From: Synergistaceae bacterium
GTDB lineage: Bacteria > Synergistota > Synergistia > Synergistales > Synergistaceae
Assembly (NCBI GenBank): GCA_031273805.1
Contig: JAISRE010000074.1
Coordinates: forward strand, 1 to 55,986
Direction of reading: 5' to 3'
DNA length: 55,986 bases
Within the stretch, counting starts at the first letter, position 1; each line of letters starts with the position of its first letter. Made by a program: the position numbers and the translations under genes. Shown one piece after another: positions 1-6,769 of this stretch. A model generated the notes under the pieces. That model made no database searches. It was not told the DNA's origin and saw only the letters and a program-made list of their open reading frames with translations.

Positions 1-594
1 GTAACGGCGAAAATTTATGATCGTTTGAATGATATTCCGGCAGGGCAACCCTTCGCCACTCGCTTTTTGAGCGATCTCGGCGCCAGGGATTCTGTGGACA
101 AGGCTTTGTCACGAATGGTCATGAATGGAGCGCTTTTGCGCGTAGCCAGAGGTATGTACGCAAGGCCGAAGCGTGGAGTTTATCTGAAAGTAGTGATGCC
201 CCAGCCTGAAGCTATCGCGCGGGCGGCAGCATAATCCAGCGATTCCGAGATAGGGATTCACGGCGCGGTCGCCTTGCAGATCCTTGGCCTGTCCACACAG
301 ATGCCAATGCAGCCGGTATTTTTGACGAACGGTCCTTCGCGTAAAATTAAGTACGGCAATATCGAGATTCGGATGAAGCACGTATCGCAGAGCAAACTCC
401 CATCCGGCTTAAGCGGAAAGGCAGCCCTGGCGTACAGTGCTTTATGTTATCTGGGGAGAAATGAAACTACTCATGAGATTCTGGCAAGTATCCGCGATAA
501 ACTGTCAAGCGAAGAATATGATGAGCTGTTAAGAGCCAGGAACAAAATGCCGGCCTGGTTATCCGACATGTTGTTGAAGGCAAGCATAAGTTGA
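1..594 (+). pseudogene. AbiEi-type antitoxin (DUF6088-like), broken by an in-frame stop, 5' end outside window
   Basis: The reading frame is open from base 1 and continues to 594 in one frame except for a single TAA at 232-234. Upstream of it is a winged-helix-like segment (residues SVDKALSRMVMNGALLRVAR) typical of type IV AbiEi antitoxins. Downstream the frame resumes with GIHGAVALQILGLSTQMP and PVFLTNGPSRKIKYG, the family's core region. In AbiE systems this protein represses the operon and neutralises the AbiEii nucleotidyltransferase. The last codon overlaps the TTG start of the toxin gene at 591. One nonsense codon in otherwise intact sequence points to a recent loss, or to a sequencing error. 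The family call rests on remembered motifs, not on a search. Confidence 0.75.
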
Positions 595-1255
595 TCAAAT
601 CTTTCATGGATCTGCCCCCTGCCGCAAAAAGAGAAATCCTTGCGAATGCGGCTTTGGAATTGGGGATGCTGCCGGAGGCGCTTGAGAAGGATATTTGGAT
701 TTGCCATGTCTTGGGCGTTCTTTTCAGCATCTCTGGCCTGCCATTGATCGTTTTCAGAGGCGGGACGTCTCTCTCAAAAGCGTTTAACGCTATAGACCGT
801 TTCTCCGAAGACATTGACCTGACGATCAGCCACGAAGACATTCTTCCAGAGACAAGTAATTTTTTCGACTTTTCATCGAACAAACGCAATAATCTCCTGG
901 ACAGCCTCTCTGCTTTGTTAGTAGAGATATTGCGCGAAAAAATATATCCACTTCTTTCGGAAGCTCTTGGAATTTATGGAAAAATCGCGTTCGACGAACA
1001 GGAAAAAATGACCATTTCTTTTTTCTACAATTCTATTCTTGATGTTCCGGTCAACTCATATATCAACAAAAAAGTTATGCTGGAATTTGGCGGTCGGGGA
1101 GGAATAGAACCTAATTCCGTCATTAAGATAAGCCCTTATGCGGCCCGCCTTCATCCAGAACTTCAATTCCCTGAACCGTCAGCGCGCGTCGTAAGCGGGA
1201 CTCGGACGTTCTGGGACAAAGTGACCCTGATACATTCCGAAATCAGCCGCTTCAA
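591..1255 (+). pseudogene. AbiEii-type nucleotidyltransferase toxin (DUF1814), 3' truncated
   Basis: Translation from the TTG at 591 gives a DUF1814 nucleotidyltransferase. The active-site stretch FRGGTSLSKAFNA followed by FSEDIDL (residues about 55-80) is the GS...D-x-D signature of AbiEii toxins. The later ARVVSGTRTFWDKVTLIHSE matches the family's 'RTFWEK...LH' segment near residue 205-217. After about residue 218 the frame runs to 1403, but the residues are low-complexity and basic and are the antisense of an integrase gene, so the homologous part ends near 1245-1270. The usual C-terminal 'SRHYYDL' segment is absent. The gene therefore appears cut by a deletion or rearrangement that fused it to the integrase. 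It is probably inactive. Confidence 0.75.
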
Positions 1256-1878
1256 TCACCGTTATCGCGATCAAGGTCTCTGTCGCGTGGATCGGAATCG
1301 TACTCTGGCAGGTGATCCCGGCCTTGGAGCGGGTTTGACATCAAGAATCCCTTCTTCACCGCACAGGAGAAAACCCCGCTCAAACCTGCCACACAGCGGT
1401 TGATCGTCGCGTTTTTTAATTCAGCCTCCAATTTCTTTTCCTGCCATTTCTCGATGTCGTATTTGGTAATCGCGTCGAGATATTTTGGAAGAAGATGAGC
1501 GAAGCTGGAACGGAGCATCTTAAGAGTTTTGTCGGCTGACTTGTATTTCTTCTTAGCCCATGGCTCGTATTCGTTTGATATGAAGTCTCCGAGTTTCGGC
1601 GGTTTGATAGGTTTTTCCTTCCTAACGCTTTCACCTCTGGCGAGCTTTCCCTTTAATTCCACAGCCTTTTCTCGGGCTTGTGCTACTGTTAGAGCAGTAG
1701 CATCGCCGAGTTTAATTTTCCCTTGCCTCCCCAACCCGTCTAGGTATTTGAGGTAATAGACCTTTGAGTTTTTGCCCACGTTTACATACAGGCCTCTGCA
1801 AGCAGCGTCAGTCACAGTGTAGGGTTTTACTTCCGGTTTAAGTTATTGTACAAATGTCTGCGTGAAATTTTTCCTCAT
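1252..1878 (-). pseudogene. tyrosine integrase remnant (N-terminal DUF4102-like and core-binding domains only)
   Basis: On the minus strand an ATG at 1876-1878, preceded by GGAGAGGTGAGG, opens a frame that hits TAA at 1843-1845 after 11 codons and then resumes in the same frame (LKPEVKPYTVTDAACRGLYV). The remainder shows the DUF4102 pattern (YYLKYLDGLGRQGKIKLG, ALTVAQAREKA) and a helical SAM-like core-binding domain (TLKMLRSSFAHLLP, ATINRCVAGLSGVF). It ends at a DSDPRDRDL stretch, where the catalytic domain normally begins. The R...H-x-x-R...Y catalytic half is missing. The end is joined tail-to-tail to the AbiEii remnant. This is a dead P4-type integrase, next to a tRNA-derived attachment-like site at 2057-2106. 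Confidence 0.8.
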
Positions 1879-1900
1879 CGCCTCACCTCTCCTTTATTTT

Positions 1901-1942
1901 GTACAAAAAATTTGGTACACTATTGGTACAAAAAATTGTACC
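1901..1942. promoter_or_regulatory. GTAC-containing inverted and direct repeats upstream of the integrase remnant
   Basis: Two near-copies of GTACAAAAAATT lie 22-60 bases upstream of the integrase ATG. The second is part of a perfect inverted repeat, GGTACAA-AAAA-TTGTACC, at 1925-1942. The first (1901-1918) is an imperfect version. Further GTACAAA units occur at 1848 and 1967. This arrangement suits an operator, or arm-type sites for an integrase or excisionase. The function is inferred. Confidence 0.35.
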
Positions 1943-2056
1943 ACGACGAAAAATATTGAGCAAGTACAAAATTCATTGAAATGCATAAAATGTTGTGTTG
2001 CAAGGGTTTATAGAGATTTTTCCGGTTACATCTAGGGCTGGAAAAGGGCATGGGAA

Positions 2057-2106
2057 TCGCACTCGTAATGCGCAGGTCTCCGGTCTGAGTTCGGACACAG
2101 GCTCCA
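2057..2106 (+). other. 3' fragment of tRNA-Thr(CGT), probable attachment-site scar
   Basis: The sequence reads as the 3' part of a tRNA. It has an anticodon stem-loop with loop CTCGTAA (anticodon CGT, 2062-2068), then AGGTC, a T-arm stem TCCGG/TCGGA (2079-2083 and 2091-2095), the seven acceptor bases CACAGGC, a T discriminator and an encoded CCA (2104-2106). No D-arm or 5' acceptor strand (GCCTGTG) is found upstream, and the T-loop reads TCTGAGT where TTCGAGT would be usual. P4-type integrases use tRNA 3' halves as attB, and an integrase remnant lies about 180 bases away. The fragment is therefore best read as the distal att site of an element lying to the left. Confidence 0.6.
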
Positions 2107-2114
2107 GGAACTTC

Positions 2115-2153
2115 AAGGGTTCAGGGGATTTTTGACCTGAGCCCTTTTCTTTT
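2115..2153 (+). terminator. intrinsic terminator after the tRNA fragment
   Basis: An 11-bp stem (AAGGGTTCAGG at 2115-2125 with CCTGAGCCCTT at 2136-2146, one G-U pair) and a 10-base loop are followed by TTCTTTT. It lies 8 bases after the tRNA CCA, as expected for the original tRNA terminator. Confidence 0.7.
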
Positions 2154-2159
2154 ACAGAC

Positions 2160-2502
2160 TCAATATAGACTCCTACGGAGAGAAAAGGAAAACCAGCGCA
2201 CGGCCTATGCTCGTCGGTAATGTAAACGGCGTTATCGGGCGCAAGAATAAATGCAATTCTCACGCCCGATATTCTTAGTTTAACTTCTCCATGTTGTATG
2301 TAGCGGTATACGGATATGAGCCATCGCCGCCATCTTTCAACGACATATTATCAGGTATAATGGGCAGATTAAGGACAGTCGTCTTGTCGCAAAGTCATAT
2401 CGAACATATATCATAAAAATCTTAATTTGCCTCTTCTCACAGAGGGTGAACCTGCGGCGCAGGGCATAGCATATTTTTATTGACAAAGGATGATTTGGCG
2501 CT
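2160..2502. other. intergenic region upstream of the accessory cluster, no gene seen
   Basis: I see no convincing coding sequence here. It contains an inverted repeat at 2233-2271, the 11-mer GTATACGGATA at 2306-2316 (repeated at 4833-4843, also upstream of the cluster) and a TATAAT at 2356-2361 without a good -35 box. A TTGACA at 2477-2482 is too close to the start at 2503 to serve that gene. Confidence 0.5.
2233..2271. repeat. inverted repeat (9-bp arms TATCGGGCG / CGCCCGATA)
   Basis: Perfect arms at 2233-2241 and 2263-2271 enclose a second small stem (AGAAT/ATTCT). There is no T-tract on either side, so it is not a typical terminator. Its role is unknown. Confidence 0.5.
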
Positions 2503-4008
2503 ATGGGGAAAAAAAAGGAACTCAAGACGATATTGGAGAAAAAGAACGCTGCGGAATTGGTGGAGATGTTCCTCCAGGCTTCGGAACTATACCCGGAAAT
2601 AGGCCGGTTTATCAGGGAGAACGAAGCTCTTGTAAGCGGCAAAATTGACGCGCTGGTGAAATCCCTGCTCAATGAGATCATATGGACGACATCACAACCG
2701 GCATGGAGCAATAATTGGAACGACAAATGCAATCTCCCGGACTACTCTCACCTGAAGGAAAGCTTTAAGGCTCTTCTAAAAGAAGGGTATTGCGATGAAC
2801 TTCTCGAGCTAGGCGCCAAATTGTGGCAGTGCGGAACCGAGCAGATAGAAAATTCCCACGACGACGGAGAGACACAAAGCGACATTTCCGAGTGCATAGC
2901 CATTGTGGTTTCGGCGCTTCCCGGCTCGTCACTTCTGCCTCATGAGCAGTTGATCTGGTACATTGACAATAAGATGGACGACGAATATGACTTGTTATAT
3001 GGCTGTGACGGTCTTTTGGACTCCGATAAGTATGGATCGCAGGAATGGGCGATGCTTGCCGAGGAACTATATGGGCGTATTGAGTCGTCAAAAACTGTGA
3101 AGAATGACCGGTTCATGCTCGACAAACTCGTACATTGGATCGTTGAAGCGTACCAGAGGGCAAATCTTGAGGAACGCGTCATACCATTACTGGAGGAAAC
3201 CGCAGCGGCGGCAATGCTTTACAAACCCCTTACATACGCTCTGCTTGAGAAAGGAGAGCGGGAACGAGCCAGGGAATGGGCAATTTTGGGCTATAAGAAG
3301 GCAGTTGGAAATTCAAGAAGCGTAGCTTCCGATATGCGCGAGATCCTTCATAAAATGGCGGGCGAAGACGGTCGATTCGATCTCGCCGCCTCCTATAGCG
3401 CCGATGATTTTCTGGACTCTCCATCAGTAAAAACATACGAGGTTCTTTGCAAGGATTCTGAAAAAGCCGGCTGTCTGGAAGCAGTTCGTGAAGCGGCTCT
3501 GTCGTATCTGGAAACCGGAAAATTCGTACTCAGATCTACAGGAAAAGCGCCTCAACTTGAACCCACTGAAATAGCAGTTTTTAAAGAAAAATCAGGAAAC
3601 AGCAGAAACAATACATGGCCTGATATATTGACACTGATCGACATCGCAATCATGGAACAACGGGCAGACGACATAGTAGAGCTTTACAGGCGTTATCAGA
3701 AAACCTGGCGGAAACCGATGTTGTATTCATCCTACTACTACTTTAATGATAAAAGAAACAAGGTTGCAGACGCAATTAGTCGCACGCACTCCGAAGTATC
3801 TTTGGAAATTTGGAAGTCAATAGTCGACGAGTATATAGCTCTGGTAAAGCCCGACGCATATCGATCCGCTAAGCCGTATTTACAGAAAATCCACAGGCTC
3901 CTCCTTGACGAAAACAGATTGAATGAATGGCGGGATATGATCGCAAACTTACGCGCCGTTCACAAAGCCAAAAAGAGACTCATGGAAGTTCTCAACGAGC
4001 TGAACTGA
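2503..4008 (+). CDS. helical-repeat protein resembling the C-terminal part of SWIM-zinc-finger proteins
   Basis: This 501-residue, almost wholly alpha-helical protein has no signal peptide or membrane segment. The N-terminus (KKNAAELVEMFLQASELYPE) and especially the C-terminus (AKPYLQKIHRLLLDENRLNE, then MIANLRAVHKAKKRLMEVL) resemble the TPR-like tail found after SWIM zinc fingers in many bacterial proteins. No SWIM C-x-C...C-x-H motif is present here or upstream, so the gene encodes only the helical part. The ATG at 2503 has AAAGGATG about 10 bases before it. It is the first of a run of same-strand accessory genes, but 258 bases separate it from the next, so it may be a separate transcription unit. 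The molecular function is unknown. Confidence 0.7.
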   Translation: MGKKKELKTILEKKNAAELVEMFLQASELYPEIGRFIRENEALVSGKIDALVKSLLNEIIWTTSQPAWSNNWNDKCNLPDYSHLKESFKALLKEGYCDELLELGAKLWQCGTEQIENSHDDGETQSDISECIAIVVSALPGSSLLPHEQLIWYIDNKMDDEYDLLYGCDGLLDSDKYGSQEWAMLAEELYGRIESSKTVKNDRFMLDKLVHWIVEAYQRANLEERVIPLLEETAAAAMLYKPLTYALLEKGERERAREWAILGYKKAVGNSRSVASDMREILHKMAGEDGRFDLAASYSADDFLDSPSVKTYEVLCKDSEKAGCLEAVREAALSYLETGKFVLRSTGKAPQLEPTEIAVFKEKSGNSRNNTWPDILTLIDIAIMEQRADDIVELYRRYQKTWRKPMLYSSYYYFNDKRNKVADAISRTHSEVSLEIWKSIVDEYIALVKPDAYRSAKPYLQKIHRLLLDENRLNEWRDMIANLRAVHKAKKRLMEVLNELN

Positions 4009-4078
4009 GCAAGACAAACAACACTGAAGGGGTTGTCCTATCCGGTATTGTTTCAAAAAGATATTTCAGGTATTCGAA

Positions 4079-4122
4079 ATGGAAGGGATTTGTCTTTATG
4101 AGGCCGTTATCATCCCTTCCAT
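4079..4122. repeat. inverted repeat, 11-bp perfect arms
   Basis: ATGGAAGGGAT (4079-4089) and ATCCCTTCCAT (4112-4122) flank a 22-base centre in the gap after the 2503-4008 gene. No T-run follows on either strand. It may be an mRNA-end structure or an operator. Confidence 0.5.
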
Positions 4123-4266
4123 ACGCAAACAGCTCACATCGAGGAGAACTTTTTATAATGGTCGCATTCTGTCCATCATGCTTCTTATAATCAAAATCAT
4201 AAAAGCGCTCTAAGTTTTGTCGATGACGAACGGGAAGCGCAATTCCAAGATAGGGGGCGTATTTTG

Positions 4267-4572
4267 ATGGACGGCAGCATTACGTTGGATTGGGAAGAGT
4301 TGAAGAAAATGGTCGAGGACAAGGAAAACGCGGTGGACTGGGAAGAACTGAAAAAGAGAGTCGAGAGCAAGGAAAATGCGGTGATTATGGATGAGGCCGA
4401 TGTTGTGGATTGTGATTTGGAGACAATTGACGATGATGACGACGAAATAAGCGGAAGTTGTGATTTTATCGAAAATCTGTCAACGACGGAAAAGATAGCG
4501 GGCGGCGTAGTGTTAGGAGTGCTCGGCACGGCGTTGCTGATAGGAATTGTATCGTTCTTTCGGATCAGGTAA
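4267..4572 (+). CDS. small acidic tail-anchored protein with a tandem 16-residue repeat
   Basis: From the ATG at 4267 (AGGGGG lies about 13 bases upstream; a TTG at 4264 is an alternative) this encodes 101 residues. Residues 8-39 are two copies of a 16-residue unit (DWEELKKMVEDKENAV and DWEELKKRVESKENAV), probably amphipathic helices. A very acidic stretch with five consecutive aspartates follows, and residues about 77-98 form one hydrophobic segment (GVVLGVLGTALLIGIVSFF) ending in RIR. This is a tail-anchored membrane-protein layout with the charged domain in the cytoplasm. I recognise no family. It sits 18 bases before a zinc-ribbon gene and upstream of the dynamin operon, so it may provide a membrane anchor for the complex. 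Confidence 0.65.
   Translation: MDGSITLDWEELKKMVEDKENAVDWEELKKRVESKENAVIMDEADVVDCDLETIDDDDDEISGSCDFIENLSTTEKIAGGVVLGVLGTALLIGIVSFFRIR
4288..4383 (+). repeat. two tandem 48-bp coding repeats
   Basis: Units 4288-4335 and 4336-4383 encode the two 16-residue repeats of the acidic tail-anchored protein. They differ mostly at third codon positions plus a few replacements, so the duplication is not brand-new and the reading frame has been kept under selection. Confidence 0.8.
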
Positions 4573-4590
4573 GAGGAGGATGTTTTTGGC

Positions 4591-4794
4591 ATGAACTCGA
4601 TTATCGCCCAACACGAAACGATATGCTGTGTGAAGTGCGGACATGTCTCAGTGCGTGCGGTTCCAGAGGATTGTCCGCCGTTCGGAATGTCTTTCCCCGT
4701 GAAATGTCCTAAGTGCGGAGGCAGTATGCAAACGTCAAGCGGGTGGTTGCTCAAAAAAATACTCGGCAAAATCTTTGGCGAAAAATCCGGGTGA
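4591..4794 (+). CDS. small zinc-ribbon protein
   Basis: This gene encodes 67 residues with two C-x2-C knuckles (CVKCGH near residue 13 and CPKCGG near residue 39), the spacing of a rubredoxin-like zinc ribbon. A basic, amphipathic C-terminal helix follows (WLLKKILGKIFG). The ATG at 4591 is preceded by a strong AAGAGGAGG. It is probably co-transcribed with the tail-anchored gene 18 bases upstream. The function is unknown; similar small ribbons often act as structural or adaptor subunits. A 208-base gap separates it from the first dynamin gene. Confidence 0.7.
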   Translation: MNSIIAQHETICCVKCGHVSVRAVPEDCPPFGMSFPVKCPKCGGSMQTSSGWLLKKILGKIFGEKSG

Positions 4795-4832
4795 CGCCAG
4801 GCAGGGGCAAAACAGGAGCGGATTTTTTGCGC

Positions 4833-4959
4833 GTATACGGATAGTCGATGTCCTTATTATAAATGTATGAAACGCGAAACAGTATGAATCGGAGCAATTT
4901 TGAGAGGACAACGTTGCTGGGAGAACATGCGCGTGTCGATTCTGTTTTGCCTGTATAAT
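4833..4959 (+). promoter_or_regulatory. possible promoter region of the dynamin operon
   Basis: A TATAAT at 4954-4959 lies 43 bases before the dynamin ATG at 5003, but no good -35 box stands 16-18 bases upstream of it, which would suit an activated promoter. The 11-mer GTATACGGATA at 4833-4843 also occurs at 2306-2316 upstream of the first gene of the cluster and could be a regulator site. The operon has a WYL-family regulator as its last gene. Binding is inferred only. Confidence 0.35.
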
Positions 4960-5002
4960 TAATAATCACTGACCTCGCCAACTGATGAAAGGATGATGCG
5001 CA

Positions 5003-6769
5003 ATGGCTGAAATCAAGCAAATACTGGACGAACTGGAGGCAATCAACGAACGATACAAAATGGACAATGATTCAATCATCGAGTATTTGGACGGAATGGA
5101 TGAAGAATTGTTGTGTGTTCCGATTATCGGCGCGTTCAGCAGCGGTAAAAGCGCCGCTATCAACACGTTGTTGGGTTACAGCCAGAAAATTCTGAAAGAG
5201 AACATTACACCGGAAACTGCGGTTCCGACGGAAATTCAATATAGGTTCAGGCCGGAGAGCGCTGATGACATATATATTTATTATACTGATGCTCCCAAAG
5301 AACATGAAATTATAGGAAAAGATGAGTATTTAAAAACCAAGCGGGATAACTTGGATTACAGTAAAGTCGCAAATATACGTCTGAGCTTGGAGCATAAGTT
5401 TTTTGCTGAGATCAGGCATATTATGCTTGTGGATATGCCCGGATTTGGTTCCGGAGATGACGTACACGATAAGGCAATTAACGATTACGTGGATAACAGC
5501 ATGGCGTACATCATCGCTTTTCCCGCAAACGACATGACTATGCGCGATGGCGTGGGCGATATATTGAGAGAGCTGTGCGTATTGGACAAGCCAATATGTG
5601 TAATGATTACCAAGATAGACCAAGCGCCGCCGCAAAAAGAGTTTGACGCCGCGTTTGCACAGCTCCAAAAGAACTTGGCGAAATACATAGGAAACAGAGA
5701 AATAAAAGGGCTGATGACCAGCAGCAAGCAGGGCAAAATCGATGATTTAAAAAACTATTTGCGTGAGTTGGAAGTAAAATCAGAAGAGCTACTGTTCAAG
5801 CAGAAGTTTTTGCCTTTTTTCGAGAAAGAAGCTAATAAAACGCTCGCATATCTGCGGGCGCTTTTGGAAAAGAGCGGCCTTTCCGAGTCGGAGCTCAAGG
5901 AGCAGGAAGAACGATTAAACGCCGATATGGAACGCCTGATGAGCAAAGCCAATGAATTTACAAAGAGATTCCAAAATGACACGCTGCAATGCGCCGAGGA
6001 AATTGTGAGTGATGTGCAAATAGCGTTGAATAACGAATTAGACAGCTACATCGCTATGGCGATGAACCAAACTGACGCGCAGCGGATTTCCGAAAGTATC
6101 AATTCTACGGTGCGTCTGACTGTAAATAGCAGCTTTCAGCAGAGATTTACGAGCAAAGCGCAGAAATATGTCGATAGTGTATCCGCAGAGATAGCGGTAA
6201 CGGATTCTTTTATTGCGGGCATTTCCGGAGAGACAGAGCAATCGGGCGCGTCGCTCGGCGAAGCGTTAGGCGCCAGTGCAGTCGGCGGCGCGGGAGGAGC
6301 TATTGCAGGAGGTCTTTTAACGACGCTTGCGCCCGGCGTAGCAGGCGTACTGACGGCAATCGGAGGCTCGTTGGGGCTTGCGCCTATCGTTATAGGCAGC
6401 TTGTCTATCCCTGTTGTGGGGATAGTGCTTGCTGCCTTGGGCGTAATCGGCGGGATATTGGCAAGCGTGTTTTCCGGCGACAAGAAGCGTGAGGAATCGC
6501 GGGCAAAGCTGCGCCAGCAATTTGTTTCGACGGTATTTCCAAGCGTGTTGAACCAACTGCTGCCCACTGTACAAACGACGCTGAGGGAGAAGACCGAAGA
6601 AATTCGCACAGCAATAGAGAGTCAAATCAAGGAACGCAAGGAGGTTCTTCAAAAGGCAATATCCGACTGCGGCAAAAAACAGGCTGACGAGGCGGGAAAA
6701 TCCGCTCAGGTCCATGAAGAAATCCGCAAGGATATTAGCATAGTGGAGGGAATGCGCAGTGCAATATAA
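5003..6769 (+). CDS. dynamin-like GTPase 1, with membrane-inserting hydrophobic region
   Basis: This 588-residue large GTPase has the dynamin P-loop GAFSSGKS (43-50), switch-I threonine in ITPETAVPTE (about 67-76), G3 DMPGFG (144-149) and G4 TKID (203-206). Long coiled-coil-rich helices (about 260-400) follow, then a glycine- and alanine-rich hydrophobic stretch (about 420-493). That stretch could insert into membrane like the paddle of bacterial dynamin-like proteins. A final helical region may pack back as the bundle. Dynamin-like proteins use GTP-driven assembly to bend or fuse membranes. The gene opens a tightly packed operon and its 3' end overlaps the second GTPase by 11 bp, which suggests a hetero-oligomeric pair. 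The ATG at 5003 has AAAGGATG upstream. Confidence 0.9.
   Translation: MAEIKQILDELEAINERYKMDNDSIIEYLDGMDEELLCVPIIGAFSSGKSAAINTLLGYSQKILKENITPETAVPTEIQYRFRPESADDIYIYYTDAPKEHEIIGKDEYLKTKRDNLDYSKVANIRLSLEHKFFAEIRHIMLVDMPGFGSGDDVHDKAINDYVDNSMAYIIAFPANDMTMRDGVGDILRELCVLDKPICVMITKIDQAPPQKEFDAAFAQLQKNLAKYIGNREIKGLMTSSKQGKIDDLKNYLRELEVKSEELLFKQKFLPFFEKEANKTLAYLRALLEKSGLSESELKEQEERLNADMERLMSKANEFTKRFQNDTLQCAEEIVSDVQIALNNELDSYIAMAMNQTDAQRISESINSTVRLTVNSSFQQRFTSKAQKYVDSVSAEIAVTDSFIAGISGETEQSGASLGEALGASAVGGAGGAIAGGLLTTLAPGVAGVLTAIGGSLGLAPIVIGSLSIPVVGIVLAALGVIGGILASVFSGDKKREESRAKLRQQFVSTVFPSVLNQLLPTVQTTLREKTEEIRTAIESQIKERKEVLQKAISDCGKKQADEAGKSAQVHEEIRKDISIVEGMRSAI

Noticed and set aside
1256-1403. C-terminal continuation of the AbiEii frame
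   Set aside because: Residues after about 1255 are the antisense of the integrase and show no similarity to AbiEii, so they are not part of a real domain.
2057-2106. Functional tRNA-Thr gene
   Set aside because: No D-arm or 5' acceptor strand upstream, and the T-loop is altered; it is a fragment.
1973-2263. 96-codon minus-strand frame starting within the 2233-2271 inverted repeat
   Set aside because: It runs antisense through the tRNA fragment and terminator; the first 40 residues look protein-like but match nothing, so I list the inverted repeat instead.
2477-2482. TTGACA as -35 box for the gene at 2503
   Set aside because: A matching -10 would fall inside the coding sequence, so it cannot drive that gene.
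4079-4122. Inverted repeat as an intrinsic terminator for the 2503-4008 gene
   Set aside because: No T-tract follows on either strand; kept only as a repeat.
4009-4266. Short open frames in the gap after the helical-repeat gene
   Set aside because: They lack ribosome sites and codon bias and overlap the inverted repeat.
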